64,000 nt of DNA from Selaginella moellendorffii (taxonomy: Eukaryota; Streptophyta; Lycopodiopsida; Selaginellales; Selaginellaceae). The stretch is from NCBI RefSeq assembly GCF_000143415.4, contig NW_003314325.1:414860-478859 (forward strand). The letters are read 5' to 3'. The position numbers were made by a program, and so were the translations under genes. Positions 33,459 to 44,100 of the stretch are shown one piece after another. The notes under the pieces are model-generated. The model had not been told where the DNA came from. It was given only the letters and a program-made list of their open reading frames with translations, and did no database searches. Within the stretch, counting starts at the first letter, position 1. Each line of letters starts with the position of its first letter.

Positions 33459-34949
33459 TCATCTCTTGCCTCGATGTACCCCATAACACCATGCTGTGGA
33501 AAGGCAAACAAACGTGCATGTCTGTGTTGCACTTGACTTTGTGGCCTGTGAGTGAACGGTCTTGCCTTTGTCCAGAGTAAAAACTTTCACGAGCTTCCCG
33601 TCAACCTGTCTCGCTTCTTCCTTAGCAGCCAGGCCGATGCAAGCTTTCGCCACCACAACGAAAGTTAGCATGTCTGGCTCAAAGCCTTCGTCCTCCATTG
33701 TTGTCGAAAGATCCAAAGCCCCATGAGCAAACGTGATCCCCACAAAGCAGTCTGTTGTATGGCCTCCAGCATGCAAAGCCATGCCTTTCTCCAAACTTGC
33801 CAGCTTCACGGCCCTCCCGTCGATTTTTCTGGTGACTTCTTTTCCTGCGACGCTGGTGCAAGCCTTCAAGGTGGCAACGTACGATCGAGAGGTCGGAGCA
33901 CAGCCCCTGGAAGTTTTCATGCTGTCGAAAAGCTCCAACACGGTCCCTGCCTCTCCATACTCGCAGTAGCCAAACATGAGAGCGTTCCACGCCGCGGCCT
34001 TTTGACACTCCATGCTGTCGAAGACTCTTCGAGCATCCGTCATGCTCCCACACTTGGTAGAAATCCACCAGTGTGTTGGCGAGCACAGCCTCCGGATCAT
34101 CGATACTTGAGCGTGTACTCTCGTGCCTCGCTCAAAAGCCACCACCTTGACGAGCCTCCCGTGAACCTGCCTTTGATCTTCTCTCGCTGCAAGGCTGGAG
34201 CAAGCCTTGAGCGCAGGAGCGAAAGTGAGAGCATTCTTCTCGCAGCTCACACGCTCAAACAGCTCGAGAGCGACCCCCCCCCCCCCCCCCCCCCCCCTTC
34301 CATTCCCATTCCAGAACACGACCGTGTGAAACTCCATCCTGTCGAAAGCTCCCCGATCCCCGAGAATCATTCCTTTCTCCAAAGCACTGAGCTTGACTTT
34401 TCCACTGCCGATACTTTTCCACTGCCGATGACGATCGTGCTCTCTTCACTGTCAGCCATGGAAGAGCACGCAAGAGCACGCCTTGATTGCTCCTAGGAAA
34501 GTCCCCGCATTGGGACGCAAGCCGCGGAATAATTCCAGTGTCAAATCTCCTCTTCCATTTTCAACGTATCCCAGCAGCAGCGAGTTCCAAGTCATGACGT
34601 CATACTGTGGAATTCTTTCGAAGATCTGACGAATCAAAATCCTTGCTGCTGATGGATTCCAGATACCCGGCCATGATCGCCATCCACACTGCGGCAAGCA
34701 TGGTGTGCGCATCCGTGACGCTGCGGCATCGCGGTTTGTTCTCAAAAAAGTTCTAATGATAATCCCAGCCCTTTGAAGTACTGCCCAGCCAATATAAATT
34801 GCCTGGAACATACCATGGCATAACATAACAGCCCCATGAAGAGATTGGTGAATCATTCGATCTAAGCCATGGAGATTGGGCAAACATGAGAATTCTAACA
34901 AAGGGCGAAGTAGAGCTATCAATTCTCTGCCTTGAAAGGTATAAGCCAT
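33459..34949 (-). pseudogene. PPR (pentatricopeptide repeat) gene, broken
   Basis: The minus strand carries PPR units in more than one frame: FERIPQYDVMTWNSLLLGYVE and LRPNAGTFLGAIKACS in 34949-34452, then GSMTDARRVFDSME, AAWNALMFGYCEYGEAG and TSRSYVATLKACTSVAG in 34382-33459. The repeat type (VFDSM, WNALI, TF..ALKAC) is that of land-plant PLS-class PPRs, which bind organelle RNA, often for C-to-U editing. The frame changes around 34380-34450, a 24-base G run on the coding strand interrupts one repeat, and part of the repeat near 34080-34110 is garbled. No DYW end is seen. It is most likely a pseudogene, unless the homopolymer is an assembly error. Confidence 0.7.
34274..34297 (+). repeat. 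Poly(C) tract of 24 bases
   Basis: Twenty-four consecutive C (G on the PPR coding strand), giving a run of glycines in the ORF. Such a run is rare and prone to slippage and sequencing error. Confidence 0.95.
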
Positions 34950-34992
34950 TTCAAATTTTTAAAATCAAACCTTCTCTAATACAAAATATTTA

Positions 34993-36526
34993 TTACTGAG
35001 TGCTTGCATTTGTTAGCCTTGGAGTTACACGAACTTGCAGTGGTGACTCTGGCCAAGTTACTGCTCCAAAAGTCTCATCAAAACCATAGCTTTCCCCGGG
35101 AACATGATGCCAATCAAAGCCGTGGAGCAAATTTCCAAGAGTGAGATAGACAGTTTTGAGACCCAGTGCCATGCCTGGGCATATTCTTCTCCCAGCTCCA
35201 AATGGAATCAGCTCAAAGTCTTGGCCTTTCACATCGATTGCCGACCCCAGAAACCTCTCGGGCCAAAACTTTGTAGGATTCTCCCAAACTTTCGGATTTC
35301 TGCCAATGGAGTAAACGTTGACAATAGTGGTGGCACCTTTGGGAACGTGGAATGATTGACCCAATACACAAGCTCGAGTTGACATCCTTGGCACCAGCAA
35401 TGGCGCTGGAGGGTGCATCCTGAAAGTTTCCTTGACAATGGCCTCAAGATATGTCAGCTTTGGGAAATCAGACTCTGAAACCATGCGATCTCCACCCACG
35501 ACAGCATCGAGTTCTTCTTGTGCTTTCCTGATGATCTCTGGATTGTTGAGAAGTTCTAGCAAAGCCCACTCTACTGTGCATGGGCTTGTGTCTGTTCCTC
35601 CTGCAAGGACTTCCTGTGGCAAAACATTTCCAGAGTATGAATTATTAATGTTAGAGTGATTCTCCGCTTACCATTAAGGTGGCTCTGACAACTTCATGGT
35701 CGCCTCCTCTATGCTCAAGCAAGATATCCATGAAATCCATTGTGGGACGGGATTTGTTGACTTTGTGTTCGTCGATGATCTTCTGGAGGAATTCATTCTG
35801 CTTGGCAGCTACTCGTTTAGCCTGTGGTATGTTCCAGTCGATCCATTTGAGCCAAGATGGTACAAACTCACTTATATGGAACTGGAGAGAAAACTTGACT
35901 GACTCATCGATCAGTTCCTTGAACACTTTGGCTTCTTCTAGCTCGTCGCCACTCAGGTTCTTGCCTAAAAACCTCTTACTCATAAGGACCCGTGTCTGTA
36001 CGTTGAATGCAAAAACAGTGAGGTGTTCTCGCAGATCTACAACACTTCGGTCTTTGCAAGCTTGGGCAAGTGATGACATCAAGTAAGAAAGCTCCTCCAG
36101 TCTAACCCACAAGAAAGAATCAATGCGCTTGACTGTGAAGAGCTCGGCGGTGCAGATCTTTCTCATGCTCTTCCAGTGATCGCCACTAGCTAAAGCCATT
36201 CCCTTGAAATTGTTGCCACTGTGCTCTCCAACCAACAAGTATGGCCTGAAACTAAAAGTTGAGTCTTCAGTCTTGAGCACTTGTTTTGCTAGAGCTGGAC
36301 TGGAGATCACAATTGCTGGGATCATCCCCAATTTGAGATACATAATCTCTCCAAAATTCCTGGACAGCTTTTGCAATGAATGGTGAGGCATTCTTCCAAT
36401 GAGATGGAGGTGACCAATGAGTGGCAAGCCCCATGGAGATGGGGGCAGCCTGTTGCTTGGCAACAACACATTCTTGAAGAGATGGAGCAAGAGTAGAAAT
36501 CCAAAGAAGTAGAGAAGGAACTCCAT
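34993..36526 (-). CDS. Cytochrome P450, CYP71-clan
   Basis: Two exons (36526-35672 and 35613-34993) with a 58-base GT-AG intron give 491 residues, a full-length microsomal P450. An N-terminal membrane anchor (MEFLLYFFGFLLLLH) is followed by the proline-rich hinge PPSPWGLPLIGH. The I-helix oxygen-activation motif AGGTDTS sits just after the intron, the K-helix motif KETFR near residue 344, FWPERF after it, and the haem-binding loop FGAGRRICPG near residue 422 with its Cys ligand. All key residues are present, so the enzyme should be active in the ER, using NADPH-P450 reductase. The LVPRMSTR and HVPKGATTIVNVYSIGR segments place it in the CYP71 clan (relatives act in phenolic and flavonoid pathways). 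The substrate cannot be told. The intron position before AGGTDTS is the one conserved in that clan. Confidence 0.92.
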
Positions 36527-36567
36527 CTAGTTTGCCTGAATAATGATCATGGACTATAATCATAGTC

Positions 36568-36575
36568 TATAAATA
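36568..36575 (-). promoter_or_regulatory. Possible TATA box of the P450 gene
   Basis: TATTTATA on the minus strand lies 42 bases before the P450 ATG. It would leave a very short leader, so the call is tentative. Confidence 0.3.
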
Positions 36576-36599
36576 ATGATCTCATTGTGATGCAATTTG

Positions 36600-38241
36600 T
36601 AAACACAGGTTAGGTTGAAGCACGCTTTTTCTATGGCTAGGTATATTCTTTATCCTGCCAACCATTCCATGGATCGAATGACTATAATCTCTTTGCTTCT
36701 TAAGCAAACTTGTAGGGGGAGTGTAGGAATTTAAGTATGGCAATCAATATGTGATTACACATGGGAGAAGTATATATTTATATATGTGTGAATATATATT
36801 TTTTTTCAATTACACACAATTATAATAGCAATTGAAATGTGATTGTGATATGCCATGTGCCTGGGGGCATGCCATATGCACAAACATTTCATGCCACATC
36901 TACATTTGAGTATCAATTGAATTTCACAATCCATAGAGCTTGGCATGTACAATATTGCATTTAAAAATATTTTGAGTAATTAGTGAGTGACTTTTCTATG
37001 GTTTTCTTGGCTTGTCAAAGATTTTGAGACATAAACTAATCACATCATGGAGTGAGCACGGGAGGTTAGGCATTAGGATGGAGCTAGACAAGAGATTGTT
37101 GCTCAAATCCAGCTATTATAGTGTCGCTAGGAAGAAGATTGATGGAGGGATATGGTTGGAGAGGCTGTTTCACTAAGAACAAACTCTTAATAGGTGGTGA
37201 TTCTGCATAAAGTATGATTGTTGATCAAGACTTAAATAGAAATTTGTAAAGAGGCAACTAGCTAAACTACCACCCAAATAGTGTATAAAAATCAATTCTC
37301 CCCATAATCTTGCTTATTTCTTAATGCTAGATGACAATGAATGGATGAGTTGGGGCTTGAAGAATCTATATATGGTGCATGGTGTTGATGTATCATGCTT
37401 GAAAAACATAGCACTGAAAAAAAAAATTTAAGCACATGTATTTTTAATTGATATATCTTAAAGTATAATACAATTTTTTGCCACACCACCCACTCTAGGT
37501 CTCTAGAGATGTCCTAAAACCATTATTAACTCAATTAAATCTATACTACCTACTATATTTATTCCAATATAAATCCTAGACTTTTTAAAATAGTTAAATG
37601 GATATCTGATACTATAAAATGATGATAGAACCAACCATAACTCTTCAAGGAGTTATATAGCTTCTTAAACTATCCAGTCCATGAGTGGTCATCTTATGAC
37701 CACTCTTAGCATATTTAGAAAATTGTAAGCAATTAAATTGTTCATTCTTCTTTAGTCACTTAAAGATATAAATTTTTATCCTAAATTGTTAGAAGAGTTT
37801 CACTCACAACCTTTATAGGTTTTTATCTCAATTTATGACTACATTTTGAAACACTTGTAGTAGGTATTTAACTAAGTAATCTCACCTATACTTAAATTAA
37901 AAGCATCAACCATTTTATCTCTTAAATATTTATTTTAGTTTTGGACTCTTTATTATTTATTTTACTTTCACAAAAAATCCCAGGTCATATCATCACCCAT
38001 TTGTAAGCTCTTGAGTTTGGATTTCCCAAAAAGTAATCTAACTTAATACATGTTCTAATAAATATTGTATTCCACATTTTTTTAATATGGGTCTTAGAAG
38101 TTTCACATTCTTGCAATACATTGAAATAAGATAAAAATTACTCCTACTACTTTATTAAACACATCACTTTTCAATGCTTAGCTTCGTTTTTCAATTCTTC
38201 AATCCATGCTTCTTCTGTAGCTATACTCTGGAGGCATTTCT
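36600..38241. other. AT-rich intergenic DNA, no gene recognised
   Basis: No coding-like ORF. A phrase near 37483 (ACCCACTCTAGGTCTCTAG) echoes one near 31537 (CACCCACTCTAGATATG), suggesting a shared dispersed repeat. Confidence 0.4.
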
Positions 38242-39254
38242 TCAACGGATCTCGAAGCCTAGGCCTGCTTGGTATAAAAGTTCATCCAGTCGCTGAAAAT
38301 ATTCCCAGAGAAGGGGACGGGGTGGCTTAGGCACAAGAAAGATTCCCAAGTCTGGATGTTTTTTGCAAATCCGTTTGAGGTTTTCACATTCAATCCGTTG
38401 GACGCAGAAATGAGGATGGTATTGCAGGAAGTGTGCTACCTGAACGATATAACCCACCTGAAAACATACACAAATAAACATGTAAGATAGAAAGTGATAC
38501 AAACCTGAAGACGAAGTCTCTTCATTGATCCAGTGTGAGTCCTCTCTGCCCAGTCCTCATTTCACAGAGGATCTCTTGAACAGTGATACGTGTCGTGTCC
38601 CTTCGCTAGGCAGAGGTAGCATTTCTTTTGTTCATGAGCAAAAGGATCCACTCCAGGCTAAAAGAAGAAACAAAAAGTCAAATCTGGAAAACAAGTGACC
38701 CCCTTGCAGTGTCTTTCCCAATGGCCTCTCTTCTTACAATTTCTGCATTGGTCGACGAGTAACCCCTCCTTCTCACCCGGACGATGAGTTCCTATGATCT
38801 CGTACCTGTTACAAACAAAAGCTAGTAAAGATCGAACTCAATCTTGCGTACCTTGCTCGTGGGTTCTCGATTGCAAAAACGTCCACCTCCTTCGGCTTTT
38901 CCTTTGTGAACACATTGTGCTGCCCGTTGCTGCTGCCGCCATAGGCCTTCATCCTCAAAACGTAAGCCTTCCTGTAGTGCCCGTTGCTGCTGCTGGTGTA
39001 CGCCTTCATCCTCAAAACGTAAAGTCCAGAACCCACAGGTAGCTATACCCCGTTCTTGTCCCTGCTGTATTGAAAAGATACAGAAAAGCAGAAAAGACAC
39101 GAGCTTTAATTCCAGGATCCCTTACCTGGAGAACCGAAGCAATGCAATCAAAGAGGAGAACACGATGTAGCTCCGTAGCAGTGCCACAAATAATTAGGTT
39201 TCCATGAGCCGCAGGCGGGAGAATCTGGGCGATACCTTGACCACCCTGCCGCAA
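38242..39254 (-). pseudogene. ZK copy B: double zinc-knuckle gene with nonsense mutation
   Basis: Minus-strand copy of the gene at 57647. The coding part starts at the ATG 39009-39007. It has an internal duplication of the KAYVLRMKAY unit. The first knuckle is CRNCKKRGHWERHC and the second CYLCLAKGHDTYHC. In exon 3 the codon after DPL is TGA where other copies have CGA. Exon 4 stops early after LGFEIR because TAC is lost. An upstream part (39254-39060) reads NLIICGTATELHRVLLFDCIASVLQ before a GTAAGG donor and is the counterpart of 57.42-57.56 kb, so the ancestral gene may have had a further 5' exon. Confidence 0.65.
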
Positions 39255-39309
39255 AATCTACAGTTATTGACATTCTTTTCCCACTTACATCGTTAAAACT
39301 TAACGACTG

Positions 39310-40300
39310 CGTGTGTTGCACGCACCAGAGAAAGATTTTGCGGTGCGTGCAACCCCTCTCTCGAGAACAGGATCTGCTTCATATAGCAGGCCGTCTCGCC
39401 TTCCACCAGTTTTTCTAGAGCTGCCTTGCACCGAGCCACACCTTACAAGCTCGAGGATGAGATCTCGATTCGCTTCATACCTTCACAAAGTGGCTTCCGA
39501 GTGGAAAATGAATGAAGCATAGCAGCATGCCTTCAAAGTCTCACCTAGTGTGCGAAACACGGCTTTGCATGTCAATTTCTACCACTCCTCACAGCCATCG
39601 AGAGTCGTGCCTTCAAGGCTAGCAAGAGCATGCGCTGCAGCGTCGTGATCATTCCCGATCCAAGCTTTGGTCGACAAGCCTCTGAGCGCATCAATCACCT
39701 CCTCACCAAGTCCAGCTGGTACTCACTTGCAGAACGTTCACCCGCGGCTTTTCCATGAAGCACGATAACCTTCGTCATCTTCTTCCCACTCAAAGTCTGA
39801 GCAGTGCCATTGTGTCGCTTGTCAACGCTCGAACCAAGCCTGACTGGATTTCCAAGAACATGAAACGGGGGCGGCTCCACAGATTTTACTGGCTCAGGAG
39901 AGTTCTTGCTTCACCTTCTCAGGATCCAGATCAAGGTCGATGAAGGGAGATGAACACACCTGACTGTGAGCACTGGCTAACTTTACACGAATCATCATGT
40001 GTGCACTTGGACAAGATAAACATAAGGTAAGAACTCTTATATATATCTTGATGAGCATCCTTAGCTTGGGACGTACGTGACGTATGGGCCACGGACGACT
40101 TTTCCCGTACATGAAAGTATCACGGTATCCATGTCTCCAGGATCGCACTCGGTAACCATGAGGCCTCTATCTCGTAGATGACGCCATGAGATAAGAAAAC
40201 GCAGCTCGCTGGTTAGCTTTCTTCATGGAAGTGATAACCAGACTCTTGCCGGCCTTACATTGTGCGTCTGGGGCCCCGAGTTTCAGCGCAAGTTGGGCCT
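39310..40300 (-). pseudogene. Helicase-RBR pseudogene copy B, 3' part
   Basis: Read on the minus strand it matches 19.27-20.05 kb and 60.60-60.78 kb: CATACGTCACGT and AAAGTTAGCCAGTGCTCACAG against the AAAGTCAGCCAGCGCTCACAG of copy A, KVIVLHGKAAGERSASEYQ against the KAAGERSISEYQ of copy A, then the LVEG stretch. Frames are broken. Its 5' continuation lies beyond the retrotransposon at 50887-52080. Confidence 0.6.
40296..40300 (+). repeat. Target-site duplication, left copy (GGCCT)
   Basis: GGCCT directly before the left LTR; the same five bases follow the right LTR at 50887-50891. Confidence 0.9.
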
Positions 40301-40594
40301 TGAAGAGGTGAGAAAACTCCTCTTCGCTGGAAATCTATTGTTAGTAAGAAAACAAAAGAGAAAATGGCCTGATCTCCAAGGGCAGAGAAGAAGCACGAGT
40401 AAAAGAATGCTGTGTATTGATAAGAAAAACGATGGAATGGAGATAGGGATCCACAATTTGGATTCCCCCTTTTGAAATGCTAGCGGTTCTAACTGCTAGC
40501 ATATACCATATGCTGTGCATGATTTAATCTATGGCTCCGATGCAGCCCTGGGTTCAAAGTCGGAGTCCCCTGAACCTTGTTTTTGGTTGAGACA
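40301..40594 (-). repeat. 3' LTR of the Ty3/gypsy element
   Basis: 294 bases, TG...CA ends on the plus strand. It differs from the other LTR at five positions by my reading (about 98% identical), four of them C/T or T/C. Confidence 0.93.
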
Positions 40595-40606
40595 CTCTGC
40601 TCCCCT
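40595..40606 (-). other. Polypurine tract
   Basis: AGGGGAGCAGAG on the minus strand directly before the 3' LTR, the expected primer for plus-strand DNA synthesis. Confidence 0.8.
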
Positions 40607-41135
40607 GACAGAACTAGACACCGTCCTCGGTGCGAACATAGTCAGTTTCCATCGCTTGTTGCTGCTGCTGCTCCAGTCGATAGAGGCGACGTTTTTGCTG
40701 TGGGAGTGTAAGCTCGTGGTTAGGGACGCTGTCTGGTGGATCTGTCCCATCTTCCTGGAGGTCGGCTACCTCAGCCAGCAGGGCGGTATGATCATCCTCG
40801 AGTTTTCGGTAGCGGGTGTTGAGCTCTTCATATTTGAATTTGTAGGTGAATTCGTGAGCTGCTGATGGCTGCTTGGAGACGATCTTCCTGATGTCCCGGA
40901 GGTCAGTGCAGATCTGCTTCATCTCTTCAATCTGAGTTTCCAGCCGGTGGTTTAAAGGCTCATAAAATTCCTTCTTGATCGCTCCCCGGGTGTATATGAA
41001 GGAGTCTTGCTTGAGAAGATGCTGTGCAATGTCGGCTGGTGTTGGGAAGTAGTTTGCTTGCTCGCGGTGCATGCGTTGATCCAGGGCTTCAAACAACTTG
41101 CGGGTGCAGTAGCTTGGGTCGCGAAGTTTATCTTC

Positions 41136-44100
41136 CTACTCCTTCCTGATCTCATCATAATCACGGCGTACCTGACTCTGTGGCTGAGGCATGGTTGCTG
41201 CTCCTGCTCCTGCTCGGTGATCCTGGTGTTTCTCGCTAGGGTTCGCTCTGTTCTTGGTCCCGGGAGTTGAAGTTACTGGAGGCTGAATCTGCTTCGTTGG
41301 ATGTGGGTGACGTGGTTGGGCCAGATTTTTTGAGGTGGTTGGAGATGAGCTTTTCAGTTTGATGGTGGATGAACGGCCCAGATGTGGCGTTGAAATTAAT
41401 TTATCCATTGAGAAATTTTTCGCTTGGAATTTTGTTGAAGGGGCGGAATTTTTGTGAATGCTGGTCGTGGTATTTGCTGGAGGAGACATGGTTGCGTGTT
41501 CTTCAAGTGATTGGCGAAGGTAGTCAATGTTTTCTTTTGTAGAACGTGTCAAGGAGGTCGGGGCGTTGAGAATGTTGTTCTCAGCTGGTGTAGAAATTGA
41601 GTTCTGGGTGATCAGCTGACGTTTTTCTTTGGCAATGTTGATGTGTTTGTGAGAAGTTGTCGGTTTTGGGGCTGATTCGAGTGGATGCGGGTTCTGGGGT
41701 GATTGTTGATGGTGGTGTGAGTTGTGTTCCTTGTCGCTGATGATGAGGTGCTCTCGGATCAGCGGTTTGGGAGCTGGATTCGCTGGTGTTTTGCGTGTGA
41801 AGCGGCGGCGAAGTGGAGTTGAATTGTTGGAGTGTTTGTTGCTGGAGCTGGTGTTGTTGGAGTGAGTTGAGCCTGATTGTTGAGATGCTGGCTTCTGTTT
41901 CTTGCTGGGAGTTGCTCCTTCTGATTCTGAGTGTTCTTCGGAGCTGTCGCTTTGTTCTGTGGAGTTCGTTTGGGTTGTCCACGGTTGCTTGTTGGGAAGA
42001 GCTTGGTGTAGAGCGATCAGCAGTGGGAAGATTACTGTGCGCATGGTCTTCTTGTTGAGTGTGGCGAGGATGGCGCGGTCGAGAAGCTTGAGAAGGAGCT
42101 CGTGGAGATGGTGAGCCACGTTCACACGTTTGCCGTCGAGTAGAGCTCCGTAGACTTCTGCTGTGCGCTTGCCGATGGTGCGATCTGTTGGGCGAAGTTC
42201 GTAGTAGAGGAGGAGGGCTTTGAGTCGATCCATATGCTGCTCGTCGATGTCCTCCCATGTGAGCTCACCAGTAATTTCTCGATTGGCCTTGATGATTTGC
42301 TGTGGAACTTCTCCTGAAAATTTGAGCAGTCCCTTGTTGGAGATTTTGAAAACAGAGGCGATTCTTGCTGGGCTGAGGGTGATCTCGTTGGTGCCGTCGG
42401 TTATGGTGCTGTTCTTGGGGTTGAAGGAGGCGGCCAGTTTCCTTGCTAGTTTTTGATCAGGGTGTGTTGAAAAGGCCTTGTGGAGGAGCTCGAATCCGTG
42501 GTCCTTGAGCCAGGTGGTTGTGTCGTTGCTGGGAAGCCTAGGAATATGGTGTATGACGTATCTGAGGCATCGGGGTGGATGAGCTGGCATCTTTCTCTTC
42601 ATTTTCTGCGATCGAAGTGCTCGCCCCGTTAGGGTTCTTGAAACCTGTAACTGTTGGTTGGCTGATCGTGCGGCGCTCGATTGCTGGTGATGAACGGTCG
42701 AGATTTGTTGACGGAATTGATGTGGTTTGATTTGGCTTGATTGCAAATCAATGGTGGATATTGGTGATGAAGTTAACTCAAGTTCAACTATTGATATTTG
42801 CTCAGGTGGCGTTGATCCAACAGTAGCTTGGGACTTACAGATTTTTGCTGCTGTTTGTTGCTGAAGTTGGTGGATGAGTTCGTGTTGAGTTGAGTTGAGT
42901 TGTATCGAACTGATTTGAGTTAAAGTTTGTCTATTGGGGTGAGTGTTGATTGTTGGTTTTGGGGTGTTTGTCGGTTTGGGTCTGAAATTTGTTGAGGTGT
43001 TGATGTTGAATATGTTGACGTGATATGGTCGAAGCTTGTTGAGGTTGACGATCTCAGTGAAGTCTTCGGCGAGTGTGCTGACTTTGGCGATGCCGTTGGG
43101 GTATAGTTCAATGATTTTGAAAGGTCCTTGCCAGTTGGTGTGGAGTTTTCGGCCAAGTTTGCCGATGGGTCCTCGGTACCAGAGAACATGGTCGTCGACG
43201 CTGTATTTGGGAATGTTATGCCGGGATGCTTGTCGGTCGTGCCGAGCTTTTCTCTGTTTTTGGATGGCGTGAAGTGTCCAAAGGGCATTTAGTCGGAGTT
43301 CGTCGAGATGTTCGAGTTGCTGAAGCCTTTCTCGAACTGCATGTCGGGTGTCGAGATTATACTTGACGGTGACTCGCATGCTTGGGACGATGAATTCGAT
43401 TGGCGTGATGGCTTCTGTTCCAAAGGCGAGTTTAAATGGCGTCATGTCAGTGGTGACTTTATACGCAGTTCGATAGGCCCAAAGTACATCAAGAAGTTTG
43501 TCGTCCCAGTCTTTGCTGGAATCGTTGATGACTTTTTTGAGGATGGTCTTCAGTGTTTTGTTCGTTGCTTCTGCTTGACCGTTGCCTTGAGGATAGTATG
43601 GTGTCGACGTTTTATGTCGGAGTTTGAACTCGGTGGCGAGATGTTCGATTGTTTGGTTGATGAAGTGGGTGCCTCTATCGGTGACGAGTTCAAGTGGTGT
43701 GCCGAAACGAGTGATGATATTTTCGTAGATGAAGGTTGCTGTTGCTTTTGCTGTGGCATGTTGGAGAGGTATTGCTTCGGCCCACTTGGTAGTGTAATCG
43801 GTGGCGACGATGATGTACTGATTTCGTCGACGGGTGCTGACTTGGGGTCCGACGAAGTCGAGTCCCCATTTCTGAAATGGTGCCATTGGGAATGTTGGGT
43901 TGAGTTGTTGAGTCTGAGTTTTCGGTGGTAATCGGTGTCTTTGACATGTGTCGCAGCATTTGCAGAATTCTTCAGTGTCGTGCCAGAGTGTCGGCCACCA
44001 GAGGCCGGCTTGAAGAATCTTCCGAGTGGTTGTGTCAGCAGTGAAGTGTCCGCCGGAAGGTCCATCATGAGCTTCCTTGATGATTTGAGTTGTGTGTGGC

